Shown here in pieces: positions 21,533 through 27,427 of a stretch of DNA of 27,427 bases. The DNA comes from an uncultured Collinsella sp. (GTDB lineage: Bacteria; Actinomycetota; Coriobacteriia; Coriobacteriales; Coriobacteriaceae): positions 1 to 27,427 of the forward strand of contig CALHDP010000030.1 in NCBI GenBank assembly GCA_938023085.1, in the 5' to 3' direction. The notes beneath the pieces were generated by a model, which was given only the letters and a program-made list of their open reading frames with translations, made no database searches and had not been told where the DNA came from. The position numbers and the translations under genes are program-made. Each line of letters starts with the position of its first letter. Within the stretch, counting starts at the first letter, position 1.

Positions 21533-22714
21533 ATGTTCTGCCGAAATTGCGGGTCGAAGGTCGAGGACGGGACCAGGTTCTGCCCCGTGTGCGGCGAGCC
21601 CATTGCCGCCGAATATGAAGCCCCGGCCGAATCGCAGGGCGACTATCAACCCGCCCCGGCAGCCGAGACGCAGCCGACGGCACCGGCGCCGGCGAAGGCC
21701 AAGCGCTCAAAGAGGCCCCTCGCGATCGCGGCCGTCGTGATCGCATTGCTCGCTGCGGGCGGCGGTGCCGGCTACTACTTCGGCGTCTACGCCCCCGAGC
21801 AGGCTCGACAGGCGGCCGAACAGGAGGCGCTCGCGGCAAAGCACGCCGTGCGCTTTAGCGTCTCGGCCCAGGGCTGGGACACCTCGGCGGGAGCGAGCAG
21901 GCTGCCGGTTCATATTACAGGCAAGGAAGACCGCGGCAAGAAGGTCGACGCCGTGCGCTACGTGGACAGCGACGGCGAGGGCGTCGAGCTCCGGCGCGGA
22001 AGCTACAAGGTCGAGGTCGCCGCCTCCCCTATCGCCGCCGACGGCACGATCTACGCTGTCCCCGCCGACAAGCTCAACATCAAGTTGGGCGAAAAGGCCG
22101 CCGAGAAGAAGACCATTGACGCGGGCGACGTGGCGCTGGAGCCGATCGAGGCGCCCGAAGTGACCGACGACCAGATCGCCGCGGCAAAGAAGTACGCCGA
22201 GGAGGACGAGGGCGCCAAGAAGGCCGGCTTCAATATTGACGCCGAGGCGCTCGCGACCGCCGCGACCAAGCGCCGCGACGACGCCGTGGCGGCAAAGCAG
22301 GCCGAGGAGGAGGCAAGGCGCCAGGCGGAGGAAGAGGCCAAGAAAGCCGAGGAGGCAAGGCAGGCAAGGACGTTTGAAACCGACTACTTTACAATGGTCC
22401 TCCCCGACTGGTTCCCCATGGATTGGTTGAAATTCGAAACGACGTCCGACACCCTTACCGCCAATGACGTTACAGCGCAAGATGTTGCCTCGAAAGCGAA
22501 CTTTACGGTATACGCAACCGATGGATCGCCGCACGGCGCAGAGACCGCCTTCTCTAAGACGATTGGAAAGACGTCATCGGGCAAGACTGTAGTGCTGTCC
22601 GGCGGACCTTACTGGGGATATGTCCAGGATGGATACCGCCCGCTTGGGATCAATTATGATTTCACGGGAGAAACGTACTGCGATCTCCTCGCATCCTGCA
22701 TTACGCTGAAATAG
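21533..22714 (+). CDS. Zinc-ribbon, single-pass membrane protein of unknown function
   Basis: The 393-residue protein starts with a zinc ribbon (Cys3, Cys6, Cys17, Cys20 in FCRNCGSKV and RFCPVCGEPI), a Pro/Ala-rich linker, one membrane helix (about 62-84), an extracytoplasmic beta-rich part, a Lys/Glu/Ala coiled coil (about 245-280) and a distinct C-terminal domain (about 281-393). An upstream ATG at 21482 is in frame, but GAGGGGAG lies seven bases before the ATG at 21533, which also starts the zinc ribbon. Such zinc-ribbon membrane proteins are common in gut Gram-positives and mostly uncharacterised. The first 280 codons are very GC-rich; the last 110 are visibly less so, with many A/T third bases. 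The gene is flanked by 62-bp repeat arrays on both sides. Confidence 0.88.
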   Translation: MFCRNCGSKVEDGTRFCPVCGEPIAAEYEAPAESQGDYQPAPAAETQPTAPAPAKAKRSKRPLAIAAVVIALLAAGGGAGYYFGVYAPEQARQAAEQEALAAKHAVRFSVSAQGWDTSAGASRLPVHITGKEDRGKKVDAVRYVDSDGEGVELRRGSYKVEVAASPIAADGTIYAVPADKLNIKLGEKAAEKKTIDAGDVALEPIEAPEVTDDQIAAAKKYAEEDEGAKKAGFNIDAEALATAATKRRDDAVAAKQAEEEARRQAEEEAKKAEEARQARTFETDYFTMVLPDWFPMDWLKFETTSDTLTANDVTAQDVASKANFTVYATDGSPHGAETAFSKTIGKTSSGKTVVLSGGPYWGYVQDGYRPLGINYDFTGETYCDLLASCITLK

Positions 22715-22772
22715 CCGACTACCGCCACCCAAAATGATCCGCTTTCCTCCGTAGCATGCGAATCATACAGGG

Positions 22773-22815
22773 AGTGTCCCAGGGTGCCGGCACTTAAGGA
22801 ACGTCCCCAGCTGCC
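22773..22815. repeat. Imperfect inverted repeat downstream of the zinc-ribbon gene
   Basis: GGGAGTGTCCC, then GGTGCCGGCACTTAAGG and AACGTCCCC. The GTGCCGGCAC palindrome is in the middle and GGGA/TCCC blocks lie at the ends. I have the impression that similar GGGACGTTCC/GTGCCGGCAC segments recur between genes in other bacteria, but this is memory only. Confidence 0.4.
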
Positions 22816-22840
22816 GGAAGCCGATATTTTGCCGCTCTGC

Positions 22841-22998
22841 CAGAATTCTGGCTCGAAACGGGATATGGTTTCCCAAACAGGCCTCTTGCGGAAAATGCAA
22901 CCCGGAATCCCCGCCCGAAACGGGACGCACTTTCCCAGTCGAGGCCCTATGGGAAACTGCATCCCGGAATCCGCGCCCAAACCGGGACGCAGTTTCCG
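22841..22998. repeat. Array C of the 62-bp inverted-repeat family (2 full units plus a partial)
   Basis: Full units start at 22890 and 22952 (62 bases apart), preceded by a right half-unit (CAGAATTCTGG to TGGTTTCCC). The second unit, GGAAACTGCATCCC with GGGACGCAGTTTCC, is closest to the family consensus. It lies in the convergent gap between the zinc-ribbon gene and the esterase (22715-23106), which otherwise holds repeat E2 and the short inverted repeat at 22773-22815. Confidence 0.9.
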
Positions 22999-23018
22999 GG
23001 CGGGGCATCAAAGACAAA

Positions 23019-23083
23019 GTTGCGGTGGAATAGTTCCTGCTTGGGCTGGTTGAGGCCTTAAATAGGAACTATTTCACCGCAAG
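23019..23083. repeat. Family E hairpin repeat, copy E2
   Basis: Left arm GTTGCGGTGGAATAGTTCC is identical to E1; the right arm has one transition (ATTTC for ATTCC) that still allows a G-U pair. The loop contains GGTTGAGGCCT, also present in a linker of array B. It lies 24 bases past the stop of the leftward esterase gene. Confidence 0.88.
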
Positions 23084-23106
23084 TTATTGAGGGGATGTCC
23101 GTCCTC

Positions 23107-24006
23107 TTACAGATGGCGCTCCAGAAAGCGGAAGGCCAGGCGAATCCAGGGACGGACGGAAACCTGCTTGTCCTCGTTGTCGACCGCGGTATTGGCGTTG
23201 CCGAGCGAAAGGCCGTGGCCACCCTGGTCAAAGACGTGCATCTCGCATGCAACACCCTCCTCGGCCATGCGCTGTGCAAACGGGTAGACCTGCGCGATCG
23301 GCGCCGTCTTGTCGTCCGAAACGCCCCACACAAAGGTCGGGGGCATCTGGCGCGAAACGTGCGTGGTAGGGCAAATGTCGGTCAGGTGCTCATCGGTCGC
23401 CTCGCCGCCCGTCACCATCGACAGATAGTCGTTGAGCAAATCGCGTCCTGTCTTGCCACCCGTCTTGGGCACGCGCAGGTCAATGCGCGGGTCGCGCGTC
23501 TGCATATCGCGCACATAGGCAAGGTCGAGCAACGGATAGCCCAGCACCACGGCGTCGGGACGAATATCCTCCGGACGAGCCCCGGCAAGGCCCGCGAAGG
23601 GTCCGGTCTTCCACTGCGTTGCCAACGAGGCGCAGATCATGCCGCCCGCTGAGAAACCCACGATGCACACGCGCTTGGGATCGACATGCCACTCGTCGGC
23701 GTTGGCGCGCACGGTAGCGACCATCTTGGCGAGGTCCGCCTGCGGGTGCGGAAAGCTCACGTCGCCCGTGCCACTCGTCACATAGTTGAGCACAAAGGCC
23801 TGGTAGCCGCGGTCCAAAAACGCAAACGCCACCGGGTCCTGCTCGTGCGGAGCGATATGCGTAAACCCGCCTCCGCCGCAAATGATCACCGCGGGGCGGC
23901 GGCCATTGGGCTTGTCGGGCAGCGGCTCGGCACCCAGATACGTAAACGTCGCCGGATAATCCTCGGTCGGCTCCTCGCCCCACAGCGCATGGTTCTCAAT
24001 AATCAT
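23107..24006 (-). CDS. Alpha/beta hydrolase (carbohydrate-esterase-like)
   Basis: The 299-residue protein has the order of a serine esterase: an oxyanion-type glycine stretch CGGGGFTH (43-50), nucleophile Ser119 in GFSAGG, acid Asp231 or Asp232 in VWGVSDDKTAP and His264 in DQGGHGLSLGN. It resembles the intracellular esterases often called xylanase-B-like or acetyl-esterase proteins (COG0657), which deacetylate or de-esterify plant sugars; the substrate is not determined. There is no signal peptide. The open frame extends 5' to 24960, but that part is antisense to the EIIA gene. The ATG at 24006 follows GGAGG eight bases upstream and begins the family's usual N-terminus. Confidence 0.9.
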   Translation of the reverse strand: MIIENHALWGEEPTEDYPATFTYLGAEPLPDKPNGRRPAVIICGGGGFTHIAPHEQDPVAFAFLDRGYQAFVLNYVTSGTGDVSFPHPQADLAKMVATVRANADEWHVDPKRVCIVGFSAGGMICASLATQWKTGPFAGLAGARPEDIRPDAVVLGYPLLDLAYVRDMQTRDPRIDLRVPKTGGKTGRDLLNDYLSMVTGGEATDEHLTDICPTTHVSRQMPPTFVWGVSDDKTAPIAQVYPFAQRMAEEGVACEMHVFDQGGHGLSLGNANTAVDNEDKQVSVRPWIRLAFRFLERHL

Positions 24007-24132
24007 AGGTGCTCCCTCCGTGCGATTCGTACGCACTCGTTTTTCGCACCTTAGCGTACCCCACTTGAGCTCACGGCGCAGAAACACCCCCGCAATAAGT
24101 TGGCCTTCAACTGATATATCACAAAATCGCTG

Positions 24133-24161
24133 TTCAGAGGTATCGTTGGGCAGCGTAAAAT
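24133..24161 (+). promoter_or_regulatory. Possible promoter of the EIIA gene
   Basis: TTCAGA (24133-24138) and TAAAAT (24156-24161) are 17 bases apart, about 90 bases before the EIIA start. The -35 box is poor and the -10 box good. Confidence 0.4.
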
Positions 24162-24180
24162 AGGGGCGCTGACCGTGCTG

Positions 24181-24203
24181 GGAAACACGTACGAAACGTT
24201 TCC
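24181..24203. promoter_or_regulatory. Palindromic operator candidate upstream of the EIIA gene
   Basis: GAAACGTTTC (24193-24202) is a perfect palindrome with a central CG, as in LacI/GalR-family operators. GGAAAC at 24181 and GTTTCC at 24198 form a wider inverted repeat. It lies between the candidate promoter and the start codon, where a repressor would block transcription. Confidence 0.4.
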
Positions 24204-24252
24204 GGCAAACCACACGCGTGCAACATGCGCGCCTGATACGTTGGAGGCATCT

Positions 24253-24816
24253 ATGGGTCTGCTCGATTCGCTCAAGTCCACGTTCACTTCGTCGGGCGAG
24301 GCGTCCGTTCCGCCCGCAGCAAGCTTCGCCACCCGCGAAGGCGTCATCTACGCTCCCGTCAACGGCGTGCTCGTCAATCTGAGTGAAGTTCCCGACGAGA
24401 CCATCGCCTCGGGCATGCTCGGTCAGGGCTACGGCATCGAACCAATTACCGGCACCATCTACGCCCCCGCCAACGGCCGTATCGGCGCCACCACCGTCAC
24501 CAACCACTCCATCGGCATGATTACCGAGGACGGTCTTCGCGTGTTCATCCATGTTGGCCTGGGCACCGTGGAAATGAACGGCAAGGGTTTTGCCCGCTTT
24601 GTCGAGATGGGCGATGTGGTCAAGGCCGGCCAGCCGCTCATCAGCTTCGACCGCGAGGCCATTAAGGCCGCTGGTCACGAAGACATCGTGACCGTCATCG
24701 TCTCCGAGCTCGACCGTCTTAAGAGCATCGACCATGTCGGCGAGTCCGGCACGCTTATCGGTGGCAACCCGCTCGTCAAGCTCGGCGACCCGCTGCTGGT
24801 GGCCAAGACCAAGTAG
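24253..24816 (+). CDS. PTS glucose-type EIIA component
   Basis: The 187-residue soluble phosphocarrier belongs to the Crr/EIIA-Glc family. It passes phosphate from HPr to an EIIB domain. Visible are the family strand APVNGVLVNLSEVPD, GYGIEPITGTIYAPANG, the first active-site His85 in TNHSIGM and the phosphorylated His100 in VFIHVGLGTVEMNG, then a typical FDREAIKAAG. The first 25 residues (GLLDSLKSTF and an Ser/Ala linker) look like the amphipathic tail of E. coli EIIA-Glc. The ATG at 24253 follows TTGGAGG at good spacing; an earlier in-frame ATG at 24175 lacks one. No EIIB, EIIC or HPr gene is adjacent, so it may serve membrane EIIBC proteins encoded elsewhere and take part in regulation. Confidence 0.93.
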   Translation: MGLLDSLKSTFTSSGEASVPPAASFATREGVIYAPVNGVLVNLSEVPDETIASGMLGQGYGIEPITGTIYAPANGRIGATTVTNHSIGMITEDGLRVFIHVGLGTVEMNGKGFARFVEMGDVVKAGQPLISFDREAIKAAGHEDIVTVIVSELDRLKSIDHVGESGTLIGGNPLVKLGDPLLVAKTK

Positions 24817-24880
24817 CAGACCGCCGTCGCATAAAGACTCAACCACCTGTGCATCCTTGCCGCATCTGTGTTGTTGTTTT

Positions 24881-24918
24881 TGCCTATGTAGAGGTTCTGA
24901 AACATTTCTACATAGGCA
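24881..24918. repeat. Perfect inverted repeat downstream of the EIIA gene
   Basis: Arms TGCCTATGTAGA and TCTACATAGGCA (12 bp) around a 14-base loop. A T-rich stretch precedes it, but no U tract follows on either strand, so it is not a standard terminator. Its position suits a 3' stabilising hairpin of EIIA or an operator. The rest of 24817-25050 shows no gene. Confidence 0.7.
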
Positions 24919-25050
24919 GCTGAGCATCAATGCAGGTGCGGCTTTTGCGTAGCGAGGCATCGCCCCGCGGCATGTTGTTCAACCGCACGAACCCCCTTCC
25001 TTTGTCCGCGCAGAGCGCTAGACTGCTAGGTCGACATTGGAGGAAGATCG

Positions 25051-26985
25051 ATGCAAAACACACCCACGGGCGCCGCACATGCCGCGCCTCAACGCAACCA
25101 ACGCATCGTCGCGCTCGACGGGCTCCGCGCCCTCGCCATCGCCGGCGTCGTCCTATATCACCTTCGCCCCAGCCGCCTGACCGGCGGTTTTTTGGGCGTT
25201 ACACTCTTCTTTACGCTGAGTGGCTATCTCGCCACCAAAAGCATTATGCGGGCCACGGCACGCGACGGATTCTCGTACCCGCGCTATATCTGCCGCCGCA
25301 TTGCGCGCATGATGCCGCCGATCGTCGTGACCATCGCGCTTACCGCCGTCGCCACCTACATCGCGGCCCCGAGCCTACTCCCTAAGGTGCAGCAGGACGC
25401 CCTGCCATCGGCACTCTTTTTGAGCAACTGGTTCTACATCTTCCGCAACGTCTCGTATTTCGCCGCCGCGGGGCTCCCCTCGCCGCTCACGCACCTGTGG
25501 TTCTGCGCTGTCATCATGCAGTTCTATCTGGTATGGCCGGTCATCCTTATGGCGCTGTGCAGCAAAACCAGGTCGCGCAACACCGCTATCGGCATCACGA
25601 CCGCATTCGCGCTTGCATCGACGGCAGCCATGGTCCTCATGTTTGATCCCACCGCCGACACATCGCGCGTCTACTACGGAACCGACGCCCGCGCCTCCGA
25701 GCTTCTATGCGGAGCCTTAGCCGCCATCGCAGCGCCGCGCCTGCGCGAGATGCTGAGCGGTGACATCCATACCCCCGGAGCCAACAAGGGCATCTCAAAG
25801 GTCAACGCGATTTCTCTCGCGTGGCTCGTTGCCGTTATAGCCGGCGCACTCATGCTGACCGGAGAGAGCGCTTGGCTCTACCGCGGCGGCTTTTTGCTGT
25901 TTGCCCTCGCCACTGGACTCCTCATCATCTGCGTGCAGAATACGGAGTGCATCGTGCGTCGTCTGTTGTCGGTCAAGCCGCTCGTCTGGCTGGGCCAGCG
26001 CTCGTTCTCGGTCTATCTGGTGCACTATCCCCTACTGCTTCTTATGAACCCCGCAACCCGCACTACCCGCATCGCCTGGTGGGAGCAGGTATTACAGCTT
26101 GTACTGATCCTTGCGGTAGCCGAGGTTTTCTATCGCCTCGTCGAACGTCCTTGGTCCCGCAAGCCGGCCCAACAGGACAGCACGGCAAGAAAGCACGTCC
26201 TCGCGCCCGCCATGGTGCTCCCCGCGCTTGGCGCCGTATGCGTCGCCGCACTTGCCTTCGCGCCGCTTGACTGGGCAGGCATCGCCACCGCCCGCGCCGA
26301 GCAACTCCGTCCCGAGCTTGCCCAGAACGCGACCTCCGCCCAGGACAACGGAGCCAACGACAAGGGCGCCGAGCCCGCATCCGGCAAAGATTCCCAGCCC
26401 AGCGACACCGCATCCGAAGACGCCACCAAGCAAAAACCCAAAGAGGGACCTATCGCCGAAAAGGTCCCGAAGAACCTTGACTGGAAGAGCTTTACCTACG
26501 ACGAGGCGACCGGAACCTGCGACGCCCGCGTGCTCATGATTGGCGACTCGGTCACCGCAGGTGCCCAACCTGGCATTCAGGCGGTGCTTCCCAACGCGTA
26601 CATCGACGGCGTGGTGAGCCGCCAGTTCTACACCTTCCAGGATGTCTATGCACAGGACAGTGCCAACTACGATCCAAGCGTGGTCATCTGCGCGCTTGGC
26701 ACCAACGGCCTCATCCGCGACCCCCAGCAGGTGCAGGACGTGATTAATGCCGTGGGCGGCAAGCCCATCTACTTTGTGACCGTGCGCGTACCGCTCGAGC
26801 TACAGGACCGCAATAACCAGATGATTCGTGACGTCTGCGCTCAAAACGACAACGCCGGCGTCATCGACTGGAACGGTGCCTCAGAGGGCCACAGCGAATA
26901 CCTCGTCGACGACGGCACACACCTCACCCAGGCGGGAATCGACACCTACGCTGCCCTCATACGCCAAGCCATCTGCGGGCACTAG
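25051..26985 (+). CDS. OatA-like membrane acyltransferase with C-terminal SGNH domain
   Basis: The 644-residue protein combines an acyltransferase-3 membrane domain (about residues 15-400, ten or more helices, beginning IVALDGLRALAIAGVVLYHL and LFFTLSGYL) with an extracytoplasmic SGNH hydrolase-like domain (about 470-644). A Gln/Asn/Ser/Lys-rich linker lies between. Active-site residues are Ser500 in MIGDSVTAG and the Asp621/His624 pair in DDGTHLTQAG. This is the layout of OatA, which adds acetyl groups to peptidoglycan MurNAc on the outer face of the membrane and so gives lysozyme resistance. Other envelope glycans are possible targets. ATG at 25051 follows TTGGAGG. It is a single gene; no clear terminator separates it from asnS. 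Confidence 0.9.
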   Translation: MQNTPTGAAHAAPQRNQRIVALDGLRALAIAGVVLYHLRPSRLTGGFLGVTLFFTLSGYLATKSIMRATARDGFSYPRYICRRIARMMPPIVVTIALTAVATYIAAPSLLPKVQQDALPSALFLSNWFYIFRNVSYFAAAGLPSPLTHLWFCAVIMQFYLVWPVILMALCSKTRSRNTAIGITTAFALASTAAMVLMFDPTADTSRVYYGTDARASELLCGALAAIAAPRLREMLSGDIHTPGANKGISKVNAISLAWLVAVIAGALMLTGESAWLYRGGFLLFALATGLLIICVQNTECIVRRLLSVKPLVWLGQRSFSVYLVHYPLLLLMNPATRTTRIAWWEQVLQLVLILAVAEVFYRLVERPWSRKPAQQDSTARKHVLAPAMVLPALGAVCVAALAFAPLDWAGIATARAEQLRPELAQNATSAQDNGANDKGAEPASGKDSQPSDTASEDATKQKPKEGPIAEKVPKNLDWKSFTYDEATGTCDARVLMIGDSVTAGAQPGIQAVLPNAYIDGVVSRQFYTFQDVYAQDSANYDPSVVICALGTNGLIRDPQQVQDVINAVGGKPIYFVTVRVPLELQDRNNQMIRDVCAQNDNAGVIDWNGASEGHSEYLVDDGTHLTQAGIDTYAALIRQAICGH

Positions 26986-27046
26986 GCAACGCAAAATCGG
27001 CGCTTGCGCGGTGCCCACGTCACGCCCATACATCGAGCTTGCCGTT

Positions 27047-27075
27047 TTGCTACGCCCCCACTCGCGGGTTAGAAT
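27047..27075 (+). promoter_or_regulatory. Housekeeping promoter of asnS
   Basis: TTGCTA (27047-27052) and TAGAAT (27070-27075) are separated by exactly 17 bases, about 47 bases before the asnS start codon. Confidence 0.65.
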
Positions 27076-27121
27076 GGTTAACTGTTTGGAAATAATCCGT
27101 ACAACCGCTATGGGAGGATAC

Positions 27122-27427
27122 GTGAACCGCACCAAAATCGCGCAGCTCTATGCCGATGCCGAGTCGCTCGGCGGCCAGACCGTCACCGTCGCCGGCTGGG
27201 TCAAGTCCGTCCGCGACATGAAGAACTTTGGCTTCGTTACACTCAACGACGGCAGCTGCTTCCGCGACCTGCAGGTCGTCATGAACCGCGAGGCGCTCGA
27301 CAACTACGACGAGATCGCCCACCAAAACGTCTCTGCCGCCCTTATCTGCACCGGCACCGTCAAGCTGACCCCCGATGCGCCCCAGCCCTTCGAACTTTCT
27401 GCCACCTGGTGGCAGAAAGTTCGAAGG
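27122..27427 (+). CDS. asnS: Asparaginyl-tRNA synthetase, N-terminal part (cut by window end)
   Basis: The 102 visible codons start at a GTG after GGGAGG. They encode the N-terminal anticodon-binding OB-fold of a class IIb synthetase: VTVAGWVKSVRDMKNFGFVTLNDGS, FRDLQVVMN, then GTVKLTPDAPQPFELSAT (shown here in pieces). The PQPFEL ending is characteristic of AsnRS rather than AspRS or LysRS. AsnRS charges tRNA-Asn with asparagine. The last codons (WWQKVRR) do not fit the family, because the final 41 bases are a perfect inverted repeat that folds back on the sequence encoding PFELSAT; see the separate repeat entry. Confidence 0.88.
   Translation, partial: MNRTKIAQLYADAESLGGQTVTVAGWVKSVRDMKNFGFVTLNDGSCFRDLQVVMNREALDNYDEIAHQNVSAALICTGTVKLTPDAPQPFELSATWWQKVRR
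27387..27427. repeat. Perfect 20-bp inverted repeat at the window end
   Basis: CCTTCGAACTTTCTGCCACC, one T, then its exact reverse complement, ending on the last base of the window. It lies inside asnS and breaks the expected protein sequence. A fold-back sequencing or assembly artefact at a contig end is the most likely explanation. Confidence 0.9.

Noticed and set aside
21210..22998. CRISPR array as explanation of the 62-bp repeats
   Set aside because: Arms are diverged between units, each unit is itself an inverted repeat, loops of 18 bases are too short and partly similar for spacers, and no cas gene is near.
24881..24918. Intrinsic terminator of the EIIA gene
   Set aside because: Good hairpin but no U tract after it on either strand.
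24007..24960. 5' extension of the esterase reading frame
   Set aside because: This part is antisense to the EIIA gene and shows no esterase sequence; a good start with Shine-Dalgarno is at 24006.

Overview
The window looks like a chromosomal piece of a high-GC gut actinobacterium of the class Coriobacteriia, most likely Collinsella or a close relative. The basis is the actinobacterial style of RpoB and RpoC, GC-rich codon use, GTG/TTG starts behind strong Shine-Dalgarno sequences, and a large load of palindromic intergenic repeats of a kind I associate with Collinsella. The genus is an inference from memory. Both window ends lie in inverted repeats, as expected if this is a whole contig broken at repeats.

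Layout, left to right. 1-2165: a lower-GC cassette with an ECF-type sigma factor and a membrane-anchored partner (probable anti-sigma factor), read leftward from a good ECF-type promoter and bracketed by two copies of a palindromic element (family D) and a 24-25 bp inverted repeat. 2192-10168: rpoB-rpoC, leftward. 10169-10676: a gene-free stretch with a 62-bp-period repeat array. 10677-12900: galU, then rplL and rplJ, all leftward. galU sits between rplL and rpoB, so the usual rplJL-rpoBC operon is split. rplJL has its own promoter and an L10-type leader with an attenuator. 13180-13309: another family D element. 13406-17240: an aminotransferase (leftward), an unrecognised 219-residue protein (rightward), then a leftward pair, GH13 glycosidase and DNA-deoxyinosine glycosylase. 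17394-21071: an MFS exporter and a fused FeoA-FeoB iron transporter, leftward, with two tandem operator boxes upstream of feo. 21210-23083: a zinc-ribbon membrane protein bracketed by two more 62-bp arrays. 23107-27427: an alpha/beta hydrolase (leftward), an orphan PTS EIIA, an OatA-like acyltransferase and the start of asnS (rightward).

The genes are mainly housekeeping: transcription (rpoBC, ECF sigma), translation (rplJL, asnS), envelope precursors and modification (galU, oatA-like), iron uptake (feoAB) and carbohydrate use (GH13, PTS EIIA, esterase). The less ordinary content is in three places: (i) three families of structured intergenic repeats; (ii) an apparent alpha-CTD-like domain at the C-terminus of RpoC and an enlarged fork loop 2 in RpoB; (iii) the sigma/anti-sigma cassette between inverted repeats. 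No tRNA, rRNA, CRISPR array or recognisable transposase gene was seen.
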